A DNA stretch of 64,000 nt. Origin: CADEFQ01 sp035433705. GTDB taxonomy: Bacteria > Pseudomonadota > Gammaproteobacteria > Steroidobacterales > Steroidobacteraceae. Shown here one piece after another: positions 41,942 through 50,792 of the stretch (position 1 is its first letter; each line of letters begins with the position of its first letter). The DNA is taken from positions 1-64,000 of the forward strand of contig DAORVK010000007.1 of the NCBI GenBank assembly GCA_035433705.1. Direction: 5' to 3'. Under the pieces are notes generated by a model that did not search any database, was not told the DNA's origin, and was given only the letters and a program-made list of their open reading frames with translations. Made by a program: the position numbers and the translations under genes.

Positions 41942-43993
41942 GTGACACTCGCGACCGCGCTCGGTTTTCTGTGCGGCGCGCTGCTTGCGTTCGCACCGCT
42001 CGAGCCGTACGGGGTCTACGCGGGGATGACATTGCTCGCCGTGGCGATGGGCGCTGCCCTCGCGTGGAGCCGCGGCTGGGTGCGTGCCACCGCGATGGCG
42101 GCCGCCTTGCTGACCGGCTTCGCCTACACCGCCGTTCACACGTCGGCCGCGATGGCGGCGCGCTGGCCGGCCTCGCGTGAGGGTGAGCGCGTGCTTGCCG
42201 AGGCGCGCATCCTCACCATTCCCGTTGCGAGGGAATCCGGCACGACTTTCGACGCATCCCTCGCGCTCGACCCACGCGCAGGGGGTGCGCGGCTCACGGC
42301 CCGGCTCGTCTGGGCGCATCCACGCACGGTTCCACAGGTCGGCGAGACATGGCAGCTCGCGGTGCGGCTGCGCGCGCCGCGGGGCCTGCTGAATCCCGCC
42401 GGTCCCGACATGGAGAGAGTGTGGTTTCGCGAGGGCATCGATGCTCTCGGGAGCGTACTGCCTTCAACCGCGCTCAACGCGCGCCTCGACGCTGACGCCG
42501 CGCCGCTCGATCGCCTGCGGGCGCGGATTGCGCGGCGCATCGCTGCGACCGTGCCGGACCGTGACGCGGCAGCGCTGCTGGCCGCGCTCGCTGTCGGCGT
42601 CACGGGTGAGCTGTCACGCGATCAGTGGCGCGTATTCAATGCCACGGGTACCACGCATCTCGTCGCGATCTCCGGCATGCATGTCACGCTCTTTGCGGTG
42701 CTGGCGATTGCCGCTGCCCGGCGCCTTTGGAGGGCGCTCAACACGCTGCACGAGCGGCTGCCGCGTGAGACTTTCGCGGCCCTGCTCGGCATCACTGCGG
42801 CCTTCGGTTACGCGTTGCTCGCCGGTCTGTCGGTGCCGACCCAGCGCACGCTCGTCATGTTGTCCGCGTGGCGGCTCGCCCGTGCAGCAGCGCGGGCGCA
42901 GGGGCTGCTGCATGCATTTGCCATCGCGCTCGTGGTCGTGATCGTGCTCGATCCGTTTGCTCCGCTCTCGAGCGGCTTCTGGCTGTCGTTTGTTGCCGTG
43001 GCGGCGATCATGCTGACCTCCGGGGCACGGATCGGCCGCGCACGCTGGTGGCATGAAGCGGCGCGGGTGCAGGTCGCCGTCACGATCGCGCTCGTACCGG
43101 TCACCCTCGCGGCCTTCGGCGGGGTCTCGCTTGCAAGCCTCGTGGTCAACGTCCTCGCCATTCCGCTCTTCACGTTGCTGCTCGTACCCCTGACGCTCGC
43201 TGCAACAGCAAGCCTCGCCGTCGTGCCGTCGATCGCGGACTTCGGCTTCGCCGCCGGCGCCTGGGGGTACGCGCAGGCCTGGCCGTGGCTCGAGGTCGCG
43301 GCGGCATGGCCGTTCGCGCTCGTGACGCTGGCGCCCCCTGCCTGGGCCTGGCTCGTCATCGTGCCGGCGACCGCCATCGCGATACTTCCCTGGCCGGGCC
43401 GTCTGCGCGCCACGGCTGTCGCCGCTCTCGTGCCGCTGGTGGCCGCGGCGCCGCTCGCGCCAGGGTCCTCGCAAGTCGCAATCACCGTGTTCGATGTCGG
43501 GCACGGGCAGGCAGCCGTGATACGTACCCTGCACGAGGTCGTGATCTTCGGGACTGGCGACAGTTTCGGCACAGGCGGCCGGCGCATGGCGCGCGTCGTC
43601 GTGCCCTGGCTGCGCATGCAACGCATCACGCGGGTCGATCGCCTCATCCTGCCGCAGCTTCGCGGGGATCACGCGAGTGGCGCAGCCGAACTCGTCGCGG
43701 CGCTCGAAGTCGGGGAGATCCTCGTGCCGCGCCCATGGCCAGGCGGGCCGGAGCACGTTGCGCTGTGCGCCGGGCGGGCGAGGTGGAGCAGCGCGCCGGC
43801 CCGTTTCGCGGTGACGGCGGATTGCGACATGTCGCTCTCGATCGGGTCCAGGCGGTTCGAATTCGGGCGAGCGGCGCGCTTCGATACGGCACATGAGGGT
43901 GCCATCAGCATCACGATCGACGCCGCGACCGGGGACGTCGTGCGCAGGGCCGCGCGCGACGGCTATCCATGGCCGTGGCGCGCTCCGGTATGA
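41942..43993 (+). CDS. comEC: ComEC/Rec2-type DNA uptake channel, degenerate C-terminal domain
   Basis: Inner-membrane channel for transforming DNA. The 683 residues (family about 750-800) have an N-terminal DUF4131 part, then the Competence domain with ISGMHVTLFAVLAIAAARRL and multiple helices to about 500. The C-terminal metallo-beta-lactamase-like domain begins VFDVGHGQAAVIRT but has FGTGDS where DAG is usual, and PQLRGDH (571-577) where SHxDxDH is expected, so several metal ligands are gone. GTG start. Confidence 0.88.
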   Translation: MTLATALGFLCGALLAFAPLEPYGVYAGMTLLAVAMGAALAWSRGWVRATAMAAALLTGFAYTAVHTSAAMAARWPASREGERVLAEARILTIPVARESGTTFDASLALDPRAGGARLTARLVWAHPRTVPQVGETWQLAVRLRAPRGLLNPAGPDMERVWFREGIDALGSVLPSTALNARLDADAAPLDRLRARIARRIAATVPDRDAAALLAALAVGVTGELSRDQWRVFNATGTTHLVAISGMHVTLFAVLAIAAARRLWRALNTLHERLPRETFAALLGITAAFGYALLAGLSVPTQRTLVMLSAWRLARAAARAQGLLHAFAIALVVVIVLDPFAPLSSGFWLSFVAVAAIMLTSGARIGRARWWHEAARVQVAVTIALVPVTLAAFGGVSLASLVVNVLAIPLFTLLLVPLTLAATASLAVVPSIADFGFAAGAWGYAQAWPWLEVAAAWPFALVTLAPPAWAWLVIVPATAIAILPWPGRLRATAVAALVPLVAAAPLAPGSSQVAITVFDVGHGQAAVIRTLHEVVIFGTGDSFGTGGRRMARVVVPWLRMQRITRVDRLILPQLRGDHASGAAELVAALEVGEILVPRPWPGGPEHVALCAGRARWSSAPARFAVTADCDMSLSIGSRRFEFGRAARFDTAHEGAISITIDAATGDVVRRAARDGYPWPWRAPV

Positions 43994-44028
43994 TGCGCAC
44001 GGTTTGCACAGCTTCGAGGGCAGGGCGG

Positions 44029-44658
44029 ATGTGGGAAATCGTGCGCGCGGGCGGGCCACTGATGTGGCCGATCATCCTGTGCTCCATCGGTGCCGCGGCC
44101 ATCATTCTCGAGCGTTTCTGGACCCTGCAGGACAAGCGGGTGATTCCGCCCGATCTCACGAAGAAGGTCTGGGCGCTGATCGAGGGCAACCAGATCAACG
44201 ACAAGGTCATCACGGCACTCGAGCAGAACTCGCCGCTGGGCCGCGTGCTCGCCGCCGGCCTCGCCAACCGTCACAGGCCTCGTGAGATCATGATGGAGCG
44301 CCTGCAGGACACCGGGCGGCACGTCATCTACGAGCTCGAACGTTTTCTCAATTCGCTCAACATGATCGCGGGCGTGAGCCCGCTGCTCGGCCTGCTCGGT
44401 ACCGTGACCGGCATCATCAAGGCGTTCAACGCCATCCAGGCCGGTGGCATGGGCGATCCGCGCATGCTGTCGGGCGGGATCGCCGAGGCGCTGATCACGA
44501 CCGCCGCGGGGCTTACCGTCGCAATTCCGGCGTTGATCGGCTTTCGCATGTTGCGTGGCAAGGTTGACCGCATCGTGATCCAGATGGAAAAGGACGCGCT
44601 GCGCATCGCCGACGCGGTCGATGCGGCGGCGGATCGCGACCGGGCGGGGGCCGCGTGA
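44029..44658 (+). CDS. exbB: MotA/TolQ/ExbB proton-channel family protein
   Basis: Proton-driven motor subunit. The 209 residues have three transmembrane helices (about 8-28, 115-140, 150-175) and the family core GVSPLLGLLGTVTGIIKAFN. AGGGCGG precedes the ATG at 44029. It partners with the ExbD protein encoded next. The pair sits ahead of msbA, as in several gammaproteobacteria, so a role near LPS or envelope is possible; energising TonB receptors is the generic alternative. Confidence 0.9.
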   Translation: MWEIVRAGGPLMWPIILCSIGAAAIILERFWTLQDKRVIPPDLTKKVWALIEGNQINDKVITALEQNSPLGRVLAAGLANRHRPREIMMERLQDTGRHVIYELERFLNSLNMIAGVSPLLGLLGTVTGIIKAFNAIQAGGMGDPRMLSGGIAEALITTAAGLTVAIPALIGFRMLRGKVDRIVIQMEKDALRIADAVDAAADRDRAGAA

Positions 44659-45086
44659 ACTTCAAGCCGCGGCGCATCGACGAGCCCGAGCTCAACCTCA
44701 CCTCGCTGATCGACGTGGTGCTCCTGCTGATCGTGTTTTTCATGCTCTCCTCGACTTTCGTGCAGGAGGGGCGCCTGCGGGTGCGCCTGCCCGAGGCGCG
44801 TGACGTACCCGTGCAAGCTCCGGCGAAGGAGGCGATCGTCGTGACGGTCACGCAGGGTGGGGGCTATCGCGTCAACGAGCGCGACCTCGTCAACGCGAGT
44901 GCCGACACGCTGCGCGCGGCGCTGCTCAAGGTCGCAGGTGACGAGCGTGGCGCGCCCGTCACGTTGCGGGCCGACGGCCGGGCGACGCACCAGTCGGTCG
45001 TGACAGCGATGGATGTGCTCGGCAAGCTCGGTTTCGCCGAGATCAACATCGCGACCGTCAACGACGCGGGCGCAGCGGGCCCGTGA
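44655..45086 (+). CDS. exbD: ExbD/TolR family protein
   Basis: A 143-residue partner of ExbB with one N-terminal helix: NLTSLIDVVLLLIVFFMLSS, the Asp in LIDVV being the conserved proton-binding residue. The rest is periplasmic. GTG start overlapping exbB by 4 bases; overlaps msbA by 4 bases. Confidence 0.92.
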   Translation: MNFKPRRIDEPELNLTSLIDVVLLLIVFFMLSSTFVQEGRLRVRLPEARDVPVQAPAKEAIVVTVTQGGGYRVNERDLVNASADTLRAALLKVAGDERGAPVTLRADGRATHQSVVTAMDVLGKLGFAEINIATVNDAGAAGP

Positions 45087-46840
45087 GCGTACCGGCGGCC
45101 GCGCCCGTCGTCGCGCACCCGGGACAGGTCTACCGACGGCTGCTCGGCTACGCCCGCCCGTACGTCGGCACCTTCCTGATCGGCGTCGTCGGCATGGCGA
45201 TGTTCGCGGCGACTGACGCGCTGCTCGCGTACCTTGTCAAGGTCTTCCTCGGCGGCGCCTTCGTCGAGCGCGATCCGCGTGTGGTCTGGATCGTGCCGCT
45301 CGGCGCAGTCGGGCTGTTCTTCCTGCGCGGGGTTGGCGACTACGTGTCGAACTACTTTCCGGCCTCGGTCGGCCGGCGCATCATCAAGGCGCTGCGCGGC
45401 GAGCTCTACTCGAAGTACCTGCGGTTGCCGGTGTCCTGGTTCGATGCGACCTCGACCGGCGAGATGCTCTCGCGCCTGACCTTCAATATCGAGCAGGTCG
45501 CCGAGGCGACGACCAATGCGGTCACGGTGCTGATCCGCGACACGCTCACCATCGTTGCGCTGCTCGGCTACCTTTTCTGGATGAACTGGCAGCTCGCAGC
45601 GTTCGCGCTCACGCTCGCGCCGTTCATTTCATGGCTGATAAGGCGGATCAACAGCTCGTTTCGCCGCTACAGCACGCGCATCCAGAATTCGATGGCGGAC
45701 GTCACGCGCGTCGCGAAGGAATCCTTCGACGGGCAGCGGGTCGTGCGGGTCTTCAATGCGCAGCGCGAGCAGGAGCGCGCCTTCGAAACGGCGAACGAGG
45801 CGAACCGCCACAGCAACATGCGACTCATCAACGCGCGCGCGATGAGCAACCCGGTGGTGCAGTTCATCGCGGCGATCGGGCTCGCGGGGGTGCTCTATTT
45901 CGCGATCGGCCAGGTGCAGTCGCAGGCGATGCGCGTCGATGACTTCATGTCGTTCCTGACTGCGCTGCTGCTCATCACGGCGCCGCTGCGCCGGCTCGTC
46001 AACGTCTTCGGACCGCTGCAGCAGGGCATTACAGCCGGCGCGAGCGTCTTTGCAGTGCTCGACACCCCGGGCGAGGATGCGGGGGGCCGTCATACGGTGA
46101 CGCGCGCGCGCGGCGAGATCGAATATCGGGGCGTGCAATTCACGTACCGCGAGGACAAGGGGCAGGTGCTGCACGACATCGACCTGCGGGTGCCTGCCGG
46201 GCATACGCTCGCGATCGTCGGGCGATCGGGTAGCGGCAAGTCGACACTCGTCGCCCTGCTGCCGCGTTTCTATGACGTTGAGGGCGGCAGCGTGCGGCTC
46301 GACGGCGTCGATTTGCGCGACTACGCGCTCGCGAACCTGCGCGACCAGGTCGCGGTCGTGAGCCAGGAGGTCGTGCTCTTCAACGACACCATCCGCGCCA
46401 ATATCGCGTTTGGCCGCCCGGAGGCGTCGCGCGGCCAGGTCGAGGCGGCGGCCGAGGCCGCGTTCGTGATGGACTTCGCACGCGAGCTGCCGCAGGGGCT
46501 CGACACGCTCGTGGGTGATCGCGGCGCGCTGCTGTCGGGCGGCCAGCGTCAACGCATCTCCATTGCGCGTGCGATCCTGAAGGACACGCCGGTGCTGGTG
46601 CTCGATGAGGCAACGTCGGCACTCGACACCGAGTCGGAGCGGCACATCCAGGCGGCGCTCACGCGCCTGCAGTCGGGACGCACCACGCTCGTGATCGCGC
46701 ATCGCCTGTCGACGGTGGAACAGGCCGACGAAATCGTCGTGATGGACGAGGGCGCGATTGTCGAGCGCGGCACCCACGCGGCGTTGCTTGCGCGGGGTGG
46801 CGTATACGCGCAGCTGCACCGCTTGCAGTTCAACGCCTGA
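45083..46840 (+). CDS. msbA: Lipid A export ABC transporter MsbA
   Basis: Flips core-lipid A across the inner membrane. The 585 residues (E. coli 582) are a half-transporter: six helices (about 20-310), then an ATPase with GRSGSGKSTLVALLPRFYDV (Walker A), LSGGQRQRISIARAIL and VLVLDEATSALD. GTG start overlapping exbD. lpxK, another lipid A gene, follows by 15 bases. Confidence 0.95.
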   Translation: MSVPAAAPVVAHPGQVYRRLLGYARPYVGTFLIGVVGMAMFAATDALLAYLVKVFLGGAFVERDPRVVWIVPLGAVGLFFLRGVGDYVSNYFPASVGRRIIKALRGELYSKYLRLPVSWFDATSTGEMLSRLTFNIEQVAEATTNAVTVLIRDTLTIVALLGYLFWMNWQLAAFALTLAPFISWLIRRINSSFRRYSTRIQNSMADVTRVAKESFDGQRVVRVFNAQREQERAFETANEANRHSNMRLINARAMSNPVVQFIAAIGLAGVLYFAIGQVQSQAMRVDDFMSFLTALLLITAPLRRLVNVFGPLQQGITAGASVFAVLDTPGEDAGGRHTVTRARGEIEYRGVQFTYREDKGQVLHDIDLRVPAGHTLAIVGRSGSGKSTLVALLPRFYDVEGGSVRLDGVDLRDYALANLRDQVAVVSQEVVLFNDTIRANIAFGRPEASRGQVEAAAEAAFVMDFARELPQGLDTLVGDRGALLSGGQRQRISIARAILKDTPVLVLDEATSALDTESERHIQAALTRLQSGRTTLVIAHRLSTVEQADEIVVMDEGAIVERGTHAALLARGGVYAQLHRLQFNA

Positions 46841-46855
46841 GGCGCTCGTACCGCG

Positions 46856-47872
46856 ATGGAGAAGTGGCTCAACGCGGTATGGTACGGGGGCGCTTCTGGC
46901 GCGACGCTGCTGCGCCCGCTCTCCTGGCTCTTTGCGCTGGCGGTGGGCGCCCGACGCGGCGCCTATGCGGCCCGTCTTCTGCCGGTCACGGCGCTCGCCA
47001 CACCGGTGGTCGTCGTCGGCAATCTCACCGTGGGCGGCACGGGCAAGACGCCCTTTGTCGTCTGGCTCGCGGGGGCACTCGCCGCGGCAGGTCGCAGGCC
47101 CGGTGTCGTGTCGCGCGGCTACGGGCGACGCGGTGATGCGCCGCGGCTCGTTGAAGACGGCTCTCGGGCCGGCGAGGTCGGGGATGAGCCATTGCTGCTG
47201 CGGCGGCGCACTGGCAGGCCGGTGGCGGTCGGTCGCGAGCGTGTGGTCGCCGGGCGTCTTCTCGCGACGCAGAACGTCGATGTCATCATCGCCGACGACG
47301 GGCTGCAACACCTTGCCCTCGCGCGCGATTGCGAACTCGTGCTGATCGATGGCGCGCGCGGCTTCGGCAATGGATTGATGCTTCCCGCGGGTCCACTGCG
47401 GGAGCGGGCGGGTCGCCTGCGTACGGTCGATGCCGTGATCATTCTGGATGGTTCACGCGAGCGAAGCCTTGCGGGGCGGCCCGTTTTTCACATGCGGCTC
47501 GAGGCGACGGGCGTGTTGCCACTCACCGGGCCGCGTGAGGCGGCACTGCCGCTTGCGGGCCTTGCCGGACAGCGTGTGCACGCCGTGGCGGGCATCGGCA
47601 ACCCGGAACGCTTCTTCCGCCTGCTGCGCGCCGCCGGCCTCGAGGTGATCCCGCATGCGTTTCCCGATCATCACGCCTTTACGGCGGCTGATCTCGCCTT
47701 CGAGGACGACCTGCCTGTCCTCATGACGGAGAAAGATGCCGTAAAATGCACGGCGTTCGCGTCGTCGCGGCTGGGATACGTGCCCGTCAGCGCCGCGTTC
47801 GGCGACGACGACGCGCGCGCGCTGCTCGCACTCGTCGCGGCAAAGATCGATTCGGCCCGCAGCGGCCGCTAG
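46856..47872 (+). CDS. lpxK: Tetraacyldisaccharide 4'-kinase
   Basis: Phosphorylates the lipid A precursor at 4'. The 338 residues have an N-terminal membrane segment (about 18-30), the P-loop-like GNLTVGGTGKTPFVVWLA, SRGYGRRGDAP and ADDGLQHLALARD. Follows msbA. Its stop codon overlaps the ribosome binding site of the next gene. Confidence 0.95.
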   Translation: MEKWLNAVWYGGASGATLLRPLSWLFALAVGARRGAYAARLLPVTALATPVVVVGNLTVGGTGKTPFVVWLAGALAAAGRRPGVVSRGYGRRGDAPRLVEDGSRAGEVGDEPLLLRRRTGRPVAVGRERVVAGRLLATQNVDVIIADDGLQHLALARDCELVLIDGARGFGNGLMLPAGPLRERAGRLRTVDAVIILDGSRERSLAGRPVFHMRLEATGVLPLTGPREAALPLAGLAGQRVHAVAGIGNPERFFRLLRAAGLEVIPHAFPDHHAFTAADLAFEDDLPVLMTEKDAVKCTAFASSRLGYVPVSAAFGDDDARALLALVAAKIDSARSGR

Positions 47873-47880
47873 GGAGCGCC

Positions 47881-48069
47881 TTGGATACGCGACTGCTCGA
47901 CATCATCGCCTGCCCGCTCTGCAAGGGGCCGGTCATCCACCAGCGCGACGAGGCGGTGCTCGTCTGCCGTGTTGACCGGCTCGCCTATCCGATCCGTGAC
48001 GGCGTGCCGATCATGCTGGTCGAGGAGGCGAGGCCGCTCGCGGCGAGCGATCCGCTGCTCGAGCGCTGA
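47881..48069 (+). CDS. Trm112-like (YcaR) protein
   Basis: A 62-residue zinc-ribbon protein typical of the lpxK-ycaR-kdsB cluster. Motifs: LLDIIACPLCKGPV, then CRVDRLAYPIRDGVPIML. The YcaR/Trm112 family activates methyltransferases in archaea and eukaryotes; bacterial role unclear. TTG start, supported by AGGGAG four bases upstream. Confidence 0.88.
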   Translation: MDTRLLDIIACPLCKGPVIHQRDEAVLVCRVDRLAYPIRDGVPIMLVEEARPLAASDPLLER

Positions 48070-48082
48070 GCGGCCCGCCCGC

Positions 48083-48808
48083 ATGTTCCGCATCGTCATC
48101 CCCGCCCGCTACGAATCCACACGCTTCCCCGGCAAGCCACTGGCTCTCATCGACGGGCGGCCGATGATCGTGTGCGTCTACGAGCGGGCACGCGCCACCC
48201 GTGCACACGAGGTGATCGTGGCGACCGACGATGAACGGATTGCCGCCGCGGCGCGCCTTGCGGGCGCGGATGTCTGCATGACGGCAAGCTCACACGCTTC
48301 GGGCACGGATCGCATCGCGGAGGTTGCGCGCGAGCGCGGCTTTGGCACGGACGACATCGTCGTCAACCTGCAGGGAGATGAGCCGCGGATGCCGGCGGCC
48401 CTCGTCGAGCAGGCGGCCGCGGCGCTCGCCGCGCATCCGGCTGCATCGATCGCGACCATCGCAGCGCCGGTGCGGTCGCGCGAGGAGTATCTCGATCCGA
48501 ACGTCGTCAAGGTGGTGACCGACCGCGAGGGCAGGGCGCTCTATTTCAGCCGCGCGCCGATTCCGCATGACCGTGATGGTGACGGTCATGAAGCGCGCCG
48601 CCACATCGGCCTCTATGCCTGGCGCACGCGTGCACTGTTGCGATTCGCAGCGCTCGCGCCGACGCGGCTCGAGCTGCTCGAGAAGCTCGAGCAACTGCGC
48701 GCGCTCGAGCACGGGATGGAAGTCCGCGTGGTCGAAGCTGCGGAACTGCCCGGTGCGGATATCAATACGCCGGAGGATCTGGCGCGGCTGCACGGGCCAG
48801 GGGCGTAG
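48083..48808 (+). CDS. kdsB: 3-deoxy-manno-octulosonate cytidylyltransferase
   Basis: Activates KDO to CMP-KDO for LPS core synthesis. The 241 residues start FRIVIPARYESTRFPGKPLA and have VVNLQGDEP and DREGRALYFSRAPIPHDRD. The upstream kdsA at 1247 makes KDO-8-P, so two steps of one pathway lie 46 kb apart. Converges on flgN. Confidence 0.96.
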   Translation: MFRIVIPARYESTRFPGKPLALIDGRPMIVCVYERARATRAHEVIVATDDERIAAAARLAGADVCMTASSHASGTDRIAEVARERGFGTDDIVVNLQGDEPRMPAALVEQAAAALAAHPAASIATIAAPVRSREEYLDPNVVKVVTDREGRALYFSRAPIPHDRDGDGHEARRHIGLYAWRTRALLRFAALAPTRLELLEKLEQLRALEHGMEVRVVEAAELPGADINTPEDLARLHGPGA

Positions 48809-48809
48809 G

Positions 48810-48888
48810 GCGCAGGGCCTGCGCATCTGCTTACGACAGTCCTTTTCGGGATTCTCCGGACGGAAGTGGTGCGCTCCGTTCTGAGCGC
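48810..48888. terminator. Convergent hairpin region between kdsB and flgN
   Basis: Two small inverted repeats lie between the convergent genes: GCGCA/TGCGC around 48810-48824, and GCGCTC/GAGCGC (stem 6, loop 6) at 48871-48888. Neither has a strong T-run. A bidirectional terminator is likely by position. Confidence 0.35.
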
Positions 48889-48899
48889 CCGGATGAGCG

Positions 48900-49388
48900 T
48901 CAGACCTGGGCGGCGAGCAGGCGGCCCGTGGGCGTCACGCGAGCGACGCCTTGAGGCGAGTACGTGTCCTTGCGCGATCCGGCGCCGCCCGTGAGTGCGT
49001 CGAGTCGGCCGGTCACGCTGCGCAATTGCGCGGTGGCGAGCGCCCCGTTGCGATCGTTCAGTTTGCGGCAGCGGCGCGTGAGCTCGGTGCAGCCCGTCCA
49101 GCGAATGGCGAGGCGACCGCCCGGATCGCACGAGCAGAGGAGCTTGCGCATGCCGTCCGCGTCGCTCCCATACCCGAGCATGTGGCAGAGGGAGGTGCGC
49201 TCGTCGTCCAGCCGCAGCAGGGCGCCGACGCAGCCTTGCCGGTCGCGCCCCGCGCCAGCGAGCGCCTCGATGTTGCGCGCAACAAGCAGGCCGTGTTCGC
49301 GATCCAGCAGTTCTTCCAGCCGCGCGAGCACGGCCGCCTGCTCGACGATGAGGCGTTCGAGCGTTTCGCGGGTGAGGGTGGGATCCAT
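48900..49388 (-). CDS. flgN: Flagellar chaperone FlgN
   Basis: Export chaperone for the hook-junction proteins FlgK and FlgL. The 162 residues are mostly helical with the FlgN-type N-terminus (LTRETLERLIVEQAAVLARLEELLDRE) and a low-complexity tail. Nine bases after flgM, same strand. Confidence 0.8.
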   Translation of the reverse strand: MDPTLTRETLERLIVEQAAVLARLEELLDREHGLLVARNIEALAGAGRDRQGCVGALLRLDDERTSLCHMLGYGSDADGMRKLLCSCDPGGRLAIRWTGCTELTRRCRKLNDRNGALATAQLRSVTGRLDALTGGAGSRKDTYSPQGVARVTPTGRLLAAQV

Positions 49389-49397
49389 GCGCGGGAG

Positions 49398-49727
49398 CTA
49401 GCGGGCGGAGCGCACGAGGCTCGCGAGGTCGTGCTCGAACACGAGCAGCTTCGTCGCCGTGGCCTGCGCATCGACCGTGTAGCTGCCGTTCTCGATGGAC
49501 TTGCGGATTCTCGCCACTCGGGCCTCGTCCACCTGCGAGAGGCGGCTCAAGGTCGCTTCGAGCGCCGCGAGCTGGCGCGCGCTCTCGGTGATCTGTACGC
49601 CACCCGCCGCGCCTGGCTGTGGGCGGGTTCCGGTCTCGCCGGCCGTGGACGAGCGAGCGCGTGTCACGGCCACCGCTTCAGGTGTTCTGACAGGTTTGCC
49701 ATCCAATCCATTGATTTTATTAGCCAT
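49398..49727 (-). CDS. flgM: Anti-sigma-28 factor FlgM
   Basis: Holds FliA inactive until the hook is finished and FlgM is exported. The 109 residues have a disordered N-terminus and the conserved sigma-binding C-terminal half (SQVDEARVARIRKSIENGSY, then ...LLVFEHDL). I chose the ATG at 49727, with GAGGG 7 bases upstream, over a GTG at 49730. A sigma-28 promoter lies directly ahead. Confidence 0.9.
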   Translation of the reverse strand: MANKINGLDGKPVRTPEAVAVTRARSSTAGETGTRPQPGAAGGVQITESARQLAALEATLSRLSQVDEARVARIRKSIENGSYTVDAQATATKLLVFEHDLASLVRSAR

Positions 49728-49758
49728 CACGAAACCCTCTCATCCATGTCACGACCTG

Positions 49759-49784
49759 TATCGGCCTGACCCGATGCTTCTTTA
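49759..49784 (-). promoter_or_regulatory. Sigma-28 (FliA) promoter of flgM-flgN
   Basis: Read on the minus strand: TAAA (49784-49781), 15 bases, GCCGATA (49765-49759). This matches the FliA consensus TAAA-N15-GCCGATAA at 11 of 12 bases, the last A being C. Transcription starts about 20 bases before flgM. Confidence 0.82.
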
Positions 49785-49812
49785 GCAAATTTTGCGTCGC
49801 GAGGCGCGGCGC

Positions 49813-50523
49813 TCATGGCGCCACCCGCACTTCGGAAGCGTTTTCGACCACACCCTCAACCACCTTGAGCGAGGACAGGTTTTGCACGCGCACGCGCTCC
49901 TCAACGGCGCCGTCGCCCAGGGCGCGCCCCGGTGCTCGCACGCGAAAGCCGTTGGCAGAGGCGATGAGCGTCACAGCCTGACCGCGCTTCACGACCTTGT
50001 CTGCTGCGAACCAGCTCTTCGGGAGCGGCACCCCGGCGGGCACGGAACGTGCGAGATGGCGACCGGCGAGCTCGTCGAGGTTGCGTACATAAAGGTGTGC
50101 GAGACCTTCCACTTCAATGTGCCGGTTCGCAACGTCCGCTGCCGCCAGTGTCTGGCCGCGTGACGCAGGTGCCTTGAGCACCAGGACGTCGACCGCACTG
50201 CGAATCCTCACCGGCACGTTGATGCGCCACTGCGCATCGCCCCTGCAAGCGACGACGACCGACGTGCGCGCCGACAGTGCCGCGCCCGCTGACCATTTCG
50301 CGATGAGCGAGGTGGCACAGGAGGGGAGCCGCAGCCGCGGGTCGAGGCGGGTGGCACTGACCTGCACTGCCTGCTGCAGACCGTCGGGAATCGCCTGGTG
50401 CACGAAGGATTCCGCCGCGCGCTCGACGCTTTGCGGGTCCTGGACGGGTTGCGCGCGCGCGAGGTCACCCGCAACGAGCATTGCGAAGCTGGCAAGCGCA
50501 ACGAGGTACGAACAGTTCCACAC
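49813..50523 (-). CDS. flgA: Flagellar P-ring chaperone FlgA
   Basis: Periplasmic helper for P-ring (FlgI) assembly. The 236 residues have an N-terminal hydrophobic export segment, an SAF-like region (PASRGQTLAAADVANRHIEV) and the family ending VRAPGRALGDGAVEERVRVQN. Start GTG 50523 is uncertain: the candidate promoter would put transcription only 2 bases before it, and the leader has no positive charges; ATG 50481 would lose the signal peptide. Confidence 0.87.
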   Translation of the reverse strand: MWNCSYLVALASFAMLVAGDLARAQPVQDPQSVERAAESFVHQAIPDGLQQAVQVSATRLDPRLRLPSCATSLIAKWSAGAALSARTSVVVACRGDAQWRINVPVRIRSAVDVLVLKAPASRGQTLAAADVANRHIEVEGLAHLYVRNLDELAGRHLARSVPAGVPLPKSWFAADKVVKRGQAVTLIASANGFRVRAPGRALGDGAVEERVRVQNLSSLKVVEGVVENASEVRVAP

Positions 50524-50536
50524 ACGCGGTTTCGTT

Positions 50537-50551
50537 GCAGTTTGTGTGCCA
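50537..50551 (-). promoter_or_regulatory. Sigma-54 promoter candidate for flgA
   Basis: Minus strand: TGGCAC (50551-50546), five bases, CTGC (50540-50537), one base off TGGCAC-N5-TTGC. Pairs back to back with the flgB promoter, but lies very close to the flgA start. Weaker than the flgB site. Confidence 0.4.
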
Positions 50552-50737
50552 GACGCTCATGCCGGGCACGACCCCGTCTCAAGTCCGCCGGGCGTGTGCC
50601 GATATGAACGGCATGGCGGCTCAAGGCCCGCGGCTTGCCGTTTCTGCGGCAAAACCTTGCCGCACCACTTGACCGCCGTCACACGGCAAGTCATGCAATC
50701 CGCCTGGATCAGGACCGGAACGCCGAAAAACCCCTTG

Positions 50738-50753
50738 TGGCACAGCGCTTGCT
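50738..50753 (+). promoter_or_regulatory. Sigma-54 (RpoN) promoter of flgB operon
   Basis: TGGCAC (50738-50743), five bases, TTGCT (50749-50753): perfect -24/-12 spacing and sequence. Transcription would start near 50764, with GGTGGGA before the flgB ATG at 50793. In Pseudomonas-type cascades RpoN with FleQ drives this operon class. Confidence 0.85.
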
Positions 50754-50792
50754 CTGCTTCCACGCAGTCAGATTTCTGACGGTGGGACCGAC

